64,000 bases of DNA. Source: Streptomyces sp. NBC_01244. GTDB taxonomy: Bacteria > Actinomycetota > Actinomycetes > Streptomycetales > Streptomycetaceae. The stretch spans positions 7,192,001-7,256,000 of the forward strand of contig NZ_CP108488.1 in NCBI RefSeq assembly GCF_035987325.1, written 5' to 3'. Shown here in pieces: positions 8,611-19,900 of this stretch (positions are counted from its first letter, which is position 1; each line of letters begins with the position of its first letter). The notes beneath the pieces are model-generated. The model did no database searches. It had not been told where the DNA came from and was given only the letters and a program-made list of their open reading frames with translations. The position numbers and the translations under genes were made by a program.

Positions 8611-9390
8611 TCATGCGCCACGCCGCAGACCCCGCCGGATTGCTTCCTCCACCGGCGAGTAGTCGCCGGCTTCACGTGTGAGCCGATACGGCTCGGCCGG
8701 GTAGAGCGGTGGCTGCGCCATGAATCGCGGGGTCGTACCTCGGTGCGGCTGCGCCGCGTGGACCAGGAACGGATGGCATAGGTAGACGTCCCCCGCGCAT
8801 CCTGTTGCGAGTGCCTGGGGGAGCTCTGCCGTCGCCTCGAACAAGTCCGTGGCGCCGAGTTGGTCGGAAGACAACCCCGCCTCGCCGACGGCCTCAAGGC
8901 GAGAGGGCACGGCCAGATGTGATCCCACGCGGATCCGCGTCGGAGCATCGTCTTCCGCGACGTCGGAGAACAGGAACAGCATGAGCAGAGCGCGACCATG
9001 AGAGCGGACGTTCACGTACGTCTGCCCCTCGCGAGAGAAGCTCCCCTCGATATGCCAGCCGGCGTCCCCAGGGTCGCGGGGGTGGGGAAACCTGACGGGG
9101 ATGGTGCCGATGCTGGTACGCGGCTCCCACCTGCCGGGCCCGGCCAACTGGTCGAAGGCGGCCAGCAGCGCGGGCGTGTTGGCTGCTTGCAGGAAGGGCT
9201 TCTGTGCGTAGCTGCCCAGTCGGATGACGGGCTCAGTCCATGTAGACGGGTCGTTTGGGTCGCAGCCTGTGTCCGGCCAGAGGATGGCCCGGCATTCTTC
9301 GGCCACCGAGGAAGGGAAGGCGCCCTCTACGTGGATGAAGCCCTCTTCAAGAAACCTGTCGATTTGCGCGGTCGGTAACATATTGGACAT
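8611..9390 (-). CDS. Phytanoyl-CoA dioxygenase-like Fe(II)/2-oxoglutarate oxygenase
   Basis: A 259-residue PhyH-type oxygenase. The iron facial triad appears as H113-x-E115 in AGWHIEGSF (Glu in place of the usual Asp) with the distal His near 211 in FLVHAAQPHRG. R222 in GTTPRFM is the likely 2-oxoglutarate contact. The N-terminal helix DRFLEEGFIHVEGAF is typical of the family. The start ATG at 9390 is chosen because the region upstream is not protein-like; only a weak AGAGAGA precedes it. It probably hydroxylates a small molecule or amino acid. It stands alone between the HIT gene and the divergent DISARM operon. Confidence 0.75.
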   Translation of the reverse strand: MSNMLPTAQIDRFLEEGFIHVEGAFPSSVAEECRAILWPDTGCDPNDPSTWTEPVIRLGSYAQKPFLQAANTPALLAAFDQLAGPGRWEPRTSIGTIPVRFPHPRDPGDAGWHIEGSFSREGQTYVNVRSHGRALLMLFLFSDVAEDDAPTRIRVGSHLAVPSRLEAVGEAGLSSDQLGATDLFEATAELPQALATGCAGDVYLCHPFLVHAAQPHRGTTPRFMAQPPLYPAEPYRLTREAGDYSPVEEAIRRGLRRGA

Positions 9391-9693
9391 CTTTGTTCTA
9401 TCTCTCTTGGGGCAGTGTCGTCTGGTCAGGAAACGCCGTCCGTACATCCCACGTCCACTGGGATTCGTGCCCGTGAGTTGGGCAACGGCCACAGGGGCGC
9501 AGCGGTACCCAGTCTCGGCACGGCATCGCCGCCCACCGCCATGGCGGGCGATCTGAGGGAGTGCAAGCGGTTGTGCCCCCAGTCGGGGATACTGGTGCGT
9601 CGGTGATCTTCCCAAGTGATCTCGTAGTGGCGCAGCGAATCGGCGGGTGATCGCGAGTCTGGGTGTGATGCATCGATGAAGGAGTCTCGTCAG
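9391..9693. promoter_or_regulatory. Divergent intergenic region, DISARM promoter expected here
   Basis: About 300 bases without a gene, between the minus-strand oxygenase and plus-strand drmD. Both must be transcribed outward from here. I see no confident -35/-10 pair or operator palindrome. At its right end GAAGGAG (9678-9684) is spaced 9 bases from GTG 9694, which fixes the drmD start. Confidence 0.4.
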
Positions 9694-12600
9694 GTGGCGA
9701 CCGCTACGGAGTACCCGCAGGGCGCAGAGGGCGGCACCGAGCGGACTGCGGCGCTGCCGCCGGTTCCTGAACCGGGACAGGTGGTGAAGGTCCGGGGCTC
9801 CACCTGGGCGGTCTCGGATGTCCGTCGGCAGGGTCTGCCGCGGAGCCCCGCTGATGAGGGAACTCCTGGCCTCGCCCACGTCGTGAGTCTGCAGTCACTG
9901 GACGAAGACCGGCTCGGCCAGGAGCTGACGGTGGTCTGGGAGTTGGAGGTCGGGCACACACTGCAGCCCGACCAGGGCCTGCCGGAGGCGGTGCGACCGG
10001 ACGCGTTCGATGACCCGAACACCCTTGCCGCCTTCGTGGACGCGGTCCGCTGGGGCGCGGTGACGTCGGCGGACGCGAACTCCTACCAGGCCCCCTTCCG
10101 CAGCGGTGCGAACGTCGAGGCGTACCAGCTCGAGCCGCTCCGTCGCGCGCTGCAGTCCTCCCGTACGAACCTGCTGCTCGCCGACGACGTGGGTCTGGGC
10201 AAGACCATCGAGGCGGGCCTGGTCGTACAGGAGCTGCTGCTGCGCCACCGGGCCCGGACCGTGGTCATCGTCTGCCCGCCGAGCCTGTCGCTGAAGTGGC
10301 AGGACGAGATGCGGGAGAAGTTCGGCCTGGACTTCGTGATCGTCAACAGTGAGCTGATGGCGAAGGTGCGGCGCAGCCACGGGCTGAACGCCAACCCCTT
10401 TCGCCTGTTCCCGCGCGTGATCGTGAGCATGTCGTGGCTGCCGTCGCTGCGAGCCCAGCGACTGCTGCGCGACGTCCTGGCCGATGTGCGCAAGACCTCC
10501 AGCGCCAGGCGTTTCGCCTTCGATGTGCTGGTGGTCGACGAGGCCCACCACGTGGCTCCGGCGAGTCCGACGACGGCGCCTGGGCAGCGCGGGTACGCGG
10601 TGGACAGCCACCGTACGACGGCGACGAAGGCGCTGGCGGAGGTGTGCGAGCACCGGCTGTTCCTGAGTGCGACGCCGCACAACGGCTACTCGGAGTCGTT
10701 TACCGCCCTCCTGGAGATGATCGACAGCCGCCGGTTCACCCGGGGCGCGAGCATCGATCAGCAGGCGCTGCGCGAGGTGCGGGTCCGCCGGCTGAAGAGC
10801 GAACTTCCGGGCAGGGGATTCAAGTCCCGCAAGCTGCTCACGATCCCGTTCACGCCTTCAGAGGACGAGCAGGAGCAGTTCGACCGGCTGGCGCGCATGC
10901 TGACGGAGGCCGCCCGGGCGAGGGGCAAGGGGAAGGGCGGCGACATCGTCGCGATGCTGCTGAAGAAGCGCTTCCTGTCCAGCCCGTGGTCGTTCGCCCG
11001 GACCCTTGAGTTGTACGACGGCGCCGCTGCCGGCGACCGGCAGCTGGGCACGGACGAGGACGACTACTACAGCGAGGTCCTCGGCAGCGGTCAGTCCGAC
11101 GAGGAGGAAGGCGAGGTCGAGCATCCCGAGTTCACCGCGCTGCGGCACTCCAAGGGAACGGACCCGCTGACCGACGCGATCACCAGCGAGGCCGCCTCAC
11201 TGGTCGAGTGGGGCTCGGGCTACGAGCACAAGCCGGATTCCCGGCTGGAGGCCCTGGTGGCCTTCCTCGACGAGCACTGCCGGACTTCGGATGGCCGTCA
11301 CTGGACGAACGAGCGGGTCGTGGTGTTCACCGAGTACGCCGCGACGCTCGACTGGATCGCCGACGTGCTGCGGCAGCGCGGCTACAAGGACGTCCTGGAG
11401 ACGATCCAGGGCTCGACCCATATCGAGCAGCGCGAGCTGATCCGTGCGCGGTTCACCGAGAGCCCTGCCAAGCACCCGGTGCGGGTGCTGCTCGCCACGG
11501 ACTCCGCGGGCGAGGGCATTGACCTCCAGACGCACTGCTATCGCCTGGTGAACTTCGATATCCCGTTCAATCCGTCCCGCCTGGAGCAGCGCATCGGCCG
11601 GATCGACCGGTACGGGCAGACGAAGAACCCGGAGATCTACCACTTCAAGCCCCTGGCCTCTTCCTCGACGTACGCGGCGGACATGGAGTTCATGGGGATC
11701 ATCGCAAGGAAGGTCGGAACGGCGACCCAGGATCTGGGGCAGGTCAACCAGGTCATCGACGCCGAGGTGCAGGAGCACTTCAGCCCGACGGGGAGCGTCC
11801 GCAAACCGCGTCCGACCGCGCCGGATGACGGCGACGATGCCATGAACGAGGTACTGGCCGGCGGACTCGAGCTGAACCGACAGCTCACCGAGCTGACCGA
11901 TACCTACGAAGAGCGCAAGGTGATCATGCACCTCACGCCCGCGAACGCACGCCGGGTCGTGGACACTGCGCTTGCTCTGGACGCCCAGCCTCCCCTGGTG
12001 GAGATCGGCGACGAGGACACCGACGCCCAGGTCTTCGAGGTTCCGAACCTGGGCCGCTCCTGGCAGCCGGCCATACGCGGTCTCGACACCCGCCTTCAGC
12101 CGGGCGTTCTGCGCCCCATCACCTTCCATGACAAGGCCGCGGCGGGACGCACGGATCTCGTACACATCCACCTGGGCCACGGCCTCATGCAACGAGCCAC
12201 GCGTACCCTGCGCGGCGCCCTGTTCAGCGTGGACGCACCCGTCAACCGGGTCACCGCTGTCGTCACACCGGGCCTGCCCGAGTCCTGCGTCGCCGCCGTA
12301 TCCCGGCTCGTGCTCGTCGGGCGAGGCGGCCTACGTCTGCACGAAGAGGTCTTCCTCACCGGTATCCGGCTGCGCGGCCAGGCCCTCGCCGAGTCCAAGG
12401 TCGAGCAGGTCCTGGACGAAACCCTCGACTCGGGCGACCTTGTCCTGGCCGACGAGCAGGTACGTGCTCACCTCGCGGGCCTGTGGAACGCCGAGGACGC
12501 CCGGCTGCGCACCCGGCTGGTGAACGCGATGAAACGCAAGAGCGAGAGCCGCCAGGAGAAGGTCACCGAAGCACTCAAGCGGCGTCAGGAGACCGACATC

Positions 12601-12900
12601 GCCCGCGCCCACGAGATCTTCGGCGCGTTCCGGATCAACCTACGTGAGTCCCGCGACCGGCTGGAGCAGGAGATCCGGGCGCAGGAAGAGGAGCTTCTGT
12701 TCACCGATGACCAGCAGAAGCAGCGTCGTCGCGACCTGAACAACATGATCGAGCGCCTGGAGAATCTGGGCGACGAGGAAACACGCGAGATCGCGGCGAT
12801 CCGCGAGCGCTACAGCGACATCCGGCCGTACGTGTCGGCCGCCGCCGTCGTGTTCGCCCTGACCCCCGAAGACGCGAAGAACGGAGCGGTTGAGGCATGA
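9694..12900 (+). CDS. drmD: DISARM SNF2-like helicase DrmD
   Basis: A SNF2/SF2 helicase-like ATPase of 1,068 residues. Walker A is LLADDVGLGKT near residue 165, motif II is VVDEAHHV near 283, motif III is LFLSATPHNG near 320, and the C-terminal helicase half has EGIDLQTHCYRLVNF near 605 and QRIGRIDRYGQ near 633. A coiled, Arg/Glu-rich tail occupies about 930-1040. DrmD marks class 1 DISARM, a multi-gene anti-phage system that couples methylation with restriction of incoming DNA. The open frame also has an ATG at 9676, but GAAGGAG favours GTG 9694. The stop overlaps the drmMI start (ATGA), so translation is coupled. Length and motifs fit the family, and the operon order supports the call. Confidence 0.93.
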   Translation: MATATEYPQGAEGGTERTAALPPVPEPGQVVKVRGSTWAVSDVRRQGLPRSPADEGTPGLAHVVSLQSLDEDRLGQELTVVWELEVGHTLQPDQGLPEAVRPDAFDDPNTLAAFVDAVRWGAVTSADANSYQAPFRSGANVEAYQLEPLRRALQSSRTNLLLADDVGLGKTIEAGLVVQELLLRHRARTVVIVCPPSLSLKWQDEMREKFGLDFVIVNSELMAKVRRSHGLNANPFRLFPRVIVSMSWLPSLRAQRLLRDVLADVRKTSSARRFAFDVLVVDEAHHVAPASPTTAPGQRGYAVDSHRTTATKALAEVCEHRLFLSATPHNGYSESFTALLEMIDSRRFTRGASIDQQALREVRVRRLKSELPGRGFKSRKLLTIPFTPSEDEQEQFDRLARMLTEAARARGKGKGGDIVAMLLKKRFLSSPWSFARTLELYDGAAAGDRQLGTDEDDYYSEVLGSGQSDEEEGEVEHPEFTALRHSKGTDPLTDAITSEAASLVEWGSGYEHKPDSRLEALVAFLDEHCRTSDGRHWTNERVVVFTEYAATLDWIADVLRQRGYKDVLETIQGSTHIEQRELIRARFTESPAKHPVRVLLATDSAGEGIDLQTHCYRLVNFDIPFNPSRLEQRIGRIDRYGQTKNPEIYHFKPLASSSTYAADMEFMGIIARKVGTATQDLGQVNQVIDAEVQEHFSPTGSVRKPRPTAPDDGDDAMNEVLAGGLELNRQLTELTDTYEERKVIMHLTPANARRVVDTALALDAQPPLVEIGDEDTDAQVFEVPNLGRSWQPAIRGLDTRLQPGVLRPITFHDKAAAGRTDLVHIHLGHGLMQRATRTLRGALFSVDAPVNRVTAVVTPGLPESCVAAVSRLVLVGRGGLRLHEEVFLTGIRLRGQALAESKVEQVLDETLDSGDLVLADEQVRAHLAGLWNAEDARLRTRLVNAMKRKSESRQEKVTEALKRRQETDIARAHEIFGAFRINLRESRDRLEQEIRAQEEELLFTDDQQKQRRRDLNNMIERLENLGDEETREIAAIRERYSDIRPYVSAAAVVFALTPEDAKNGAVEA

Positions 12901-15900
12901 GCAGGAAGTACGCCCCGACCATCGCCGACCTGCACCGCGGCTGGCTCGCGCTGGTCGATACCGATGGCCCCTTCCTCGCCGTCCCCGCGCTCGAACGGGC
13001 CTGGCCCCAGGGCATTCCCCAGCCCGACGCCCGTGCGCTCGCCTTCATCAAGGACGCCAAACCCGCCTTCGAGAAGGCGTGGGAGCACTGGGACACCCAC
13101 CCGGAGGACGAGACCGCCCTCGACCTGTACCGGGAGGCCCGCGACACCTGGGTGGACCTCGTCCTGCGCCAGGGTCTGCGCTGGGGCACCTCGTACACCG
13201 TCCCCGCCCCGGCTGCCGCTGAGGTCCGCTCACCGGACCACGTCGTCACCGTCCGAGCCGACGGGGCACTTCTCCACGGCGAGACCGTCGGGGCGCTCGT
13301 GCTGGTCACCGACCCGGTGGACTCTTTGCGTGATCCGCTCACTGACGGCTGGTCCGCCAGCCCCATCGACCGCATGGAGGAGATGCTGCGGGCCTCCGGC
13401 GCCACTATCGGAGTGGTTACCGACGGTCGCTGGTGGGCGATCGTCAGCGCCCGGCCGCAGACCATGGTCGCCTCCGGCATCGTGGACGCCCAGACCTGGA
13501 TCGAGGAGCCTCAGGCCCGCAACGCCTTCGTTGAACTCCTCCAGCGCAAGCGCCTGATCGGAGGCAAGGCCCAGGACCGGCTCACCGAGCTGTTCGGCGA
13601 CTCGGTCACCGCCGCCGAGAAGATCACCGAAGCGCTCGGCACACAGGTCCGCCGCGCCGTTGAACTCATCGTCCAGGCCCTGTCCGAAGGCGGCCTGGAC
13701 GCGGGACGACGAGGAGAGCCAGACCCGCTGCCGGCACGGCGAGGCGAGGTCTACGAGGCCGCCGTCACCGTCATGATGCGCGTCGTCTTCCTCCTCTTCG
13801 CTGAGGAACGCGGCCTGCTCCCCGAGAACCAGCTGTTCGCGATGGGCTACGGCGTCAGCGACGAGCTTGACCAGCTCGACGCCCGGCAGAACGAGGAAGG
13901 CGACCAGGCCCTCGACGCCACCTTCCTCAGCTGGCATCGCCTCCTGGCCACCTCCCAGGCCCTCTACCGAGGTGCCACCTTCGAAGACCTGCGCCTGCCC
14001 GAGTACGGAGGCTCCCTCTTCGACCCCGCCCGTTTCCCCTTCCTCACCGCCCGCAACTCCCAGGGCTCGCTGGCCATCATGGTCAGCGACCGGGTCATGC
14101 TCGAAGTGCTGCGCGCCGTCCAGATCGCCCAGCTGACAGGCGGGGCTCGCCGGATCTCCTTCCGTGACATCGACGTCGAACAGATCGGCTACATCTACGA
14201 GGGCCTCCTCGGCTACTCCTGCGAAAACGCGGACGAGACCGTCGTCAGCCTCATCGGCAGCGCTGGCTCGGAACCCGAGATTCCCCTCGCCGCTCTCGAA
14301 GCCCTTACCGAGACCAAGCACACCGACGCGGCACTGGTCGACGGGATCCTTGCCTGGGTCAAGCAGAACCAGCCGGCCGCCAAGGCGCCCACCAAGGCCG
14401 CCCTGGCCAAGGCCCTCCAGGCGAGGGACACGCTCGAGGACGCCGAGATCGCCCTGCGCGACCTCACCGACGACGCGGCCTTGCGCGATCGGCTGCACCC
14501 GTTCATCGGAATAATCCGCCGCGACCTGCGTAACCGCCCCCTGGTGGTTGAACCCGGCGGCGTCCTGCTGGTGGAGACCCCCTCGCGTGCATCGGCCGGC
14601 GCCCACTACACGCCCCGCTCGCTCGCGGAGGAAGTCGTACGTCACGCCCTCGAACCCCTCGTCTACTCACCTGGCCCCCACCAGACTGCTGACCAGGACA
14701 CCTGGCGGCCTGTTTCCTCGGACGAGATCCTCGATCTGAGGATCGCCGACATCGCGTGCGGCTCCGGTGCGTTCCTGGTCGCTGCGGCCCGCTTTCTCGC
14801 AGGCCGACTGGTGGAGGCATGGCAGCGCGAGGGCGTCGCGTACGGCAGGACCCCGCACGAGCTCCACGTCCACGCCATAAGGACGGTGGTGGCTACATGT
14901 CTGTACGGTGCGGACATCAACGGCATGGCCGTGGAGATGTGCAAGCTGTCGCTGTGGCTGGTCTCCCTAGACCCCAAGCTGCCGTTCTCATTCGTTGACG
15001 ACAAGGTGCTCCACGGCAACGCACTCCTCGGCCTGACCGACGCACGCCAGCTGCGCGACCTTCACATCGACCCTGGCGCGGCCGGCGATCAAATCAGCAT
15101 GTTCGACATCGACGTCGACGCAACCCTGGACCGGGCTGCCCGTCTGCGCCGTCAGCTCGCTACCGAGGTCAACGACACTGACCCACAGCGCTCCGCAGCC
15201 ACGAAGCGACGCCAGTGGCGGGAGTATCAAAGGGTCACCGCACAGCTCGCCAACGTCGCCGACGGCGTGATCGCCGCCGGGCTTCGGTGGGGTGGCAAGC
15301 CGGGCAAGCAGCTGCGCGAGGCGTACGGCAACCTGCGGATCGCAGTCGAACTCGCCTACCCCGTCGGGGGCGGGGAGGCGGACCGGACGATGCTCGACGG
15401 CATCCTGCAGGCCGGACTTACCCCGACGGTCCCGACGGACTACGCACGCTGGAAACCGCTGCACTGGATCCTGGCCGTGCCGGACGTCATGGCCCACGGC
15501 GGCTTCGACGCGATCATCGGCAACCCGCCGTTCCTGGGCGGCCAGAAGCTCACGGGGACGATGGGCACCAACGTCCGCGACTGGTTCGTCCACACGCTCG
15601 CCGGCGGTCAGAAGGGCAGCGCCGACCTCGTGGCGTACTTCTTCCTGCGCGCCCACGAGCTGCTCTCACAGCGTGGTGGGCTGGGCCTGATCGCGACGAA
15701 CTCGGTTGCCCAGGGAGACACCCGACAGGTTGGTCTCGACCAACTGGCTGCGAAGGGTTTCACGATCACCCGGTCGATCCAGAGCCGTTCCTGGCCAGCG
15801 GCCAGCGCCAACCTGGAGTACGCGGCGGTGTGGGGTAGCCGCGAAACGGTTGCCCCACAGGTGCCCCGGATCGCGGACGGCATCCCCGTTGAGCGGATCT

Positions 15901-16925
15901 CTACGTTGCTGGAGCCGGGCGGGCGCGTGGACGGTGATCCGGTGCGCCTGGTGGCGAACGCCAGGATCGCCTACCAGGGCTGCATCGTATTGGGCATGGG
16001 CTTTGTCCTGGAAGCTGAGGAGGCAGCCGCCTGGATCGAGGCCGACTCCCGCAACAAGGACGTGCTCTTCCCGTACCTCAACGGCGAGGACCTGAACTCT
16101 CGCCCCGATGGCTCAGCTTCGCGATGGGTCATCGACTTCAACGACCTGTCCGAGAAGGCAGCGAAGGAATATGAACTGCCGTATCAGCGAGTGCTGGAGG
16201 CAGTGAAACCAGAGAGGGCCAGGAACAACCGCAAGGTCTACAGGTACTATTGGTGGCAGTTCGGTGAGAAGCGTCCTGCGATGCGGGAGGCAATCACTGA
16301 CCTCGATGAGGTGCTCGCGATCGCGCGTGTCAGTAAGTCGGTGATGCCGTCTCGCAGTCAGGCCGGCACTGTTCCCAGCGAACAAGTCGTTATCTTTGCC
16401 ACGGATTCGTATGCCGACCAGGCGGTTCTGTCTTCGTCGATGCACCAGACGTGGGCCATCAAATACGGGTCAGGTATGCGGAACGATCCCCGCTACGCGC
16501 CCTCGGATGTGTTCCTCACATTCCCCCGCCCTCGGCGAACGAACGACCTCGCAGGAGTCGGGCGAACCCTCGAGACTGAGCGCCGGGAGATCATGCTCCG
16601 CCGTGATCTCGGTTTGACAAAGCTCTACAACCGGGTCAACGCCCCTGGCATCGCTGACTCCGACGACCGGGACATCGCCCGTCTCCGCCAGATCCACGTC
16701 GAACTGGATCGGGTGGTCATGGCCGCCTACGACTGGGACGAAGTCCCCCTCGACCACGGCTTCCACACCTACCGCAAGATGGAGCGCTGGACGGTGAGCC
16801 CCACCGCTCGCGTGGAGATCCTGGACCGGCTGCTGGAGGAGAATCACCGTCGTGCCGCCGCGCAGGGTGCTGTTGTACTCCCGGACGGCAACAGCGAAAG
16901 CGACGAGGAAGAGGGCGACGAGTGA
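12897..16925 (+). CDS. drmMI: DISARM adenine-N6 methyltransferase DrmMI
   Basis: A 1,342-residue, PglX/type IIG-like DNA methyltransferase. SAM-binding motif I is DIACGSGAFLVAA near residue 617 and catalytic motif IV is GNPPFLGGQ near 875, the NPPF signature of N6-adenine methylation. A long N-terminal helical region and a C-terminal target-recognition-like region flank the catalytic core; no nuclease motif is obvious. In class 1 DISARM this enzyme marks host DNA. Start ATG 12897 overlaps the drmD stop, and its own stop overlaps the GTG of drmA. The recognition sequence cannot be predicted from reading alone. Confidence 0.93.
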   Translation: MSRKYAPTIADLHRGWLALVDTDGPFLAVPALERAWPQGIPQPDARALAFIKDAKPAFEKAWEHWDTHPEDETALDLYREARDTWVDLVLRQGLRWGTSYTVPAPAAAEVRSPDHVVTVRADGALLHGETVGALVLVTDPVDSLRDPLTDGWSASPIDRMEEMLRASGATIGVVTDGRWWAIVSARPQTMVASGIVDAQTWIEEPQARNAFVELLQRKRLIGGKAQDRLTELFGDSVTAAEKITEALGTQVRRAVELIVQALSEGGLDAGRRGEPDPLPARRGEVYEAAVTVMMRVVFLLFAEERGLLPENQLFAMGYGVSDELDQLDARQNEEGDQALDATFLSWHRLLATSQALYRGATFEDLRLPEYGGSLFDPARFPFLTARNSQGSLAIMVSDRVMLEVLRAVQIAQLTGGARRISFRDIDVEQIGYIYEGLLGYSCENADETVVSLIGSAGSEPEIPLAALEALTETKHTDAALVDGILAWVKQNQPAAKAPTKAALAKALQARDTLEDAEIALRDLTDDAALRDRLHPFIGIIRRDLRNRPLVVEPGGVLLVETPSRASAGAHYTPRSLAEEVVRHALEPLVYSPGPHQTADQDTWRPVSSDEILDLRIADIACGSGAFLVAAARFLAGRLVEAWQREGVAYGRTPHELHVHAIRTVVATCLYGADINGMAVEMCKLSLWLVSLDPKLPFSFVDDKVLHGNALLGLTDARQLRDLHIDPGAAGDQISMFDIDVDATLDRAARLRRQLATEVNDTDPQRSAATKRRQWREYQRVTAQLANVADGVIAAGLRWGGKPGKQLREAYGNLRIAVELAYPVGGGEADRTMLDGILQAGLTPTVPTDYARWKPLHWILAVPDVMAHGGFDAIIGNPPFLGGQKLTGTMGTNVRDWFVHTLAGGQKGSADLVAYFFLRAHELLSQRGGLGLIATNSVAQGDTRQVGLDQLAAKGFTITRSIQSRSWPAASANLEYAAVWGSRETVAPQVPRIADGIPVERISTLLEPGGRVDGDPVRLVANARIAYQGCIVLGMGFVLEAEEAAAWIEADSRNKDVLFPYLNGEDLNSRPDGSASRWVIDFNDLSEKAAKEYELPYQRVLEAVKPERARNNRKVYRYYWWQFGEKRPAMREAITDLDEVLAIARVSKSVMPSRSQAGTVPSEQVVIFATDSYADQAVLSSSMHQTWAIKYGSGMRNDPRYAPSDVFLTFPRPRRTNDLAGVGRTLETERREIMLRRDLGLTKLYNRVNAPGIADSDDRDIARLRQIHVELDRVVMAAYDWDEVPLDHGFHTYRKMERWTVSPTARVEILDRLLEENHRRAAAQGAVVLPDGNSESDEEEGDE

Positions 16926-19900
16926 CCACCGGACGCGCACAGCAGCCGCAGCAGCCCGCGACCCCGCAGGACCAGGCGTACCGCCTCGCCCTCGATCCCG
17001 ATGAGCGTTCCTGGACTGCCCGCGAGAATCTCGTTGACGTACTGGAGCGTGAGCTTCTCGGCCCGGCTGGCGGCCCCGAGGAGATTCTCGAGGGCGTGCC
17101 GGATTCGGCGTATCTGGTGGGCCGGATCGCCCCGGTCCGGCTGACTGGCGGCCAGGACGACCCCACTCAGACGGACTCCGACGACGCCGCGAGCGATGTC
17201 GGTGACGCCGTGGACGCCGCCGAGAGCCGGGGCGTGCCCATGACCGCGGTGGACGAAAGTAGCGCGGGCGCGGATGAGGACGAGGTGGAGGACCAGCCGC
17301 AGAAGCGGGGGCTGATGATCCCGGCGTCTATGGGGCTGCGCTGTCAGGTCCCGGACGACCTCGACGTGTTCACCGTGGCTGCCTCGTGGGGCACGTACGA
17401 GCCGGTGAAGGAGAAGAGGGGCGAGGGTGGGGAGCCCGCCTCGAAGCTCCGCCGCTACCAGCGTCAGTCGCACGAGATCAGCACCACGATCACAGTCTCC
17501 GACCTCACGCCTTCCAGCACGACCACGTTCGTGCTGAAGGACAAGATCGTGCTGCGCGTGGACCGCTATGACGACGTCGAGCGCGGGTGCCGACTGATTG
17601 AGATCGCGCTGTGCAACGACCGGGAGACCCCCCGCAAGATCCCGGTGGAGGCATGGCTCTATCAGACCAAGTTGGAAGTCTCGGCGGCCGGCGGCGAGGC
17701 GGTTTTCCTGCCGGTGAACGACGTCCTGCTGGACACCCGCGAGGAGCCGGACGACGAGCTGCGGCGCCTGCGGCTCCAGTACCGCAACCGGCTGGAGTTC
17801 GCGGTCGGGCGTACCTGCTCGGTGGACTGGGAGGCGGCCAAGGACGCACGCAAAGCCAAGAGCGTGTGGACGACGTGGCTGCCGACCTGCGAGACGCCGC
17901 AGACGGCGGCCGAGGAGATCAGCGCCGCGCTGCTCGACATGTGCAAGCTGGAGAAGGCCACCCCTGATGAGCTGCGCGCCGGCCTTCTGCCCATCATCGA
18001 GGGCTACCGTTCCTGGCTGGATGCCGAAGAGGAGCGCGCCAAGGCGCTGCCCGAGCACCTTCGCCCGGAGGGTCGTGATGCGGTCAAGGAAGCACGAAAA
18101 GTGCAGCGGCAGCTCGAGGAAGGGCTGGAGTTCCTACTGGATGACGAGGAGGCGCTGCGCTGTTTCCGGTTCATGAACCGGGTGATGGCCGACCAGCGTA
18201 TCCAGTCCCAGGTCGCTCAGCGGCGCGCGAACCAACCGGAGGGCAGCCGGGAGAATCTCGATGAGGCCCGTGAGGCCGTCCTGAAGCAGGGTCCCGGTGC
18301 GCACTCTTGGCGTACTTTCCAGCTCGCGTTCGTCTTGATGCAGTTGCCGCTGTTGTCGGACCCGGCGGCCGAGAAGCGGTCCGGTGAGCTGGCTAAGGCA
18401 CAGCTGCTGTTCTTCCCCACCGGTGGTGGCAAGACCGAGGCCTACCTGGGTCTGGCCGCTTACACGTTCGCCATCCGGCGCCGGCAGGGTGTGGTGGAGG
18501 CGTTCGACGGGCCACTGGACGGCGGCTCGGGGGTGGCCGTGTTGATGCGGTACACGCTGAGGTTGCTGACCGCCCAGCAGTTCCAGCGTGCCACCACGCT
18601 GGTGTGCGCGGCGGAGCGGGCGCGTATGGAGGACCCGACGACCTGGGGGGACGAGCCGTTCCGCATCGGGCTGTGGGTTGGCACGGACGTGAGTCCGAAG
18701 CGGTACGACGAGGCGGCCGAGCAGCTACAGAAGGCCAATCAGGGTCGCGGCTACCGGTTGACGGTGCTGCAGATCCAGCGCTGCCCGTGGTGCGGAACCA
18801 GGATCGAGGCCCGGGACGTGCGGGCGGACGGCGCGCTGCGCCGGGTGTACGTGTACTGCGGTGACGAGCTGGCCGAGTGCCCGTTCGCCGACGGCGGCGA
18901 GGTTCCCGAAGGACTGCCCGTCCTGACCGTCGATGAAGAGATCTACCGGCTCGCCCCCGCCTTCGTGATCGCCACGGTCGACAAGTTCGCCCGACTGGCG
19001 CGTGAGGGCGAGGCGGCGTCGCTGTTCGGGTACGTCTCGCGGCGCTGTGAGCGGCACGGCCTGGTGCACCCCGACTACGCGCACTGCGCCATCAAGGACG
19101 GCAGCAAGCACCCGCGCAGCAAGGACGGTCTGCCGGGCGCCGCGGTGTACCCGGCGATGCGGCTGCGCCCGCCGGACCTGATCATCCAGGACGAGCTCCA
19201 CCTGATCACCGGTGCACTCGGGACGACGGTGGGCCTGTTCGAGGTGGCCATCGAGGTGATGACCGAATGGCGGACCAAGGACGGGCGCCGGGCGCGCCCG
19301 CTGCTGGTTGCCTCCACGGCGACCGCCCGCAACGCGCCCGAGCAGGTGAAGGCCCTGTACGGGCGGGACGTCACCATCTTTCCGCCGCAGGTCCTGGACG
19401 CCGGCAACACCTTCTTCTCCAAGGAGATCGACGTCTCCGAGGAGACACCCGGCCGGCGCTACGTCGGGATCAGTACGACCGGGGTCCGTCTGACCACCGC
19501 GGAGATCCGCGTCGCCGAGGTCCTCATGGCGGGCGGACAGCTGCTGATCGACCGCTCTGGCAAGGCCGCCGACCCGTACATGACGCTGGTCGGCTACTTC
19601 AGCGCGACCCGTGAACTGGCCGGTATGGCCCGTTACATGGGCGACGACATCCAGACCGCACTGTCCAAGGGCCGCCCCTGGTCCCGGCTGCCCCGCCGGA
19701 CTGGTACGGAGTTCGGGACGCTGCATGTGGCCGAGTTGACCTCGCGTGTGTCCAGCGCCGAGATCACCTCAACCCTGGACCAGATGACGGTGACGTTCGA
19801 TCCCGGCTTCGACTCCACCGCCGGCAAGCGCAACCAGCGTGCCCTTCGGGAGGCGAAGGCGCGCGCCTCGGAGCGGGAGGTGAACCCGTACGACGTGGTG

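Noticed and set aside
13230..14645. 471-codon minus-strand frame
   Set aside because: Antisense to drmMI, low complexity, no start signal.
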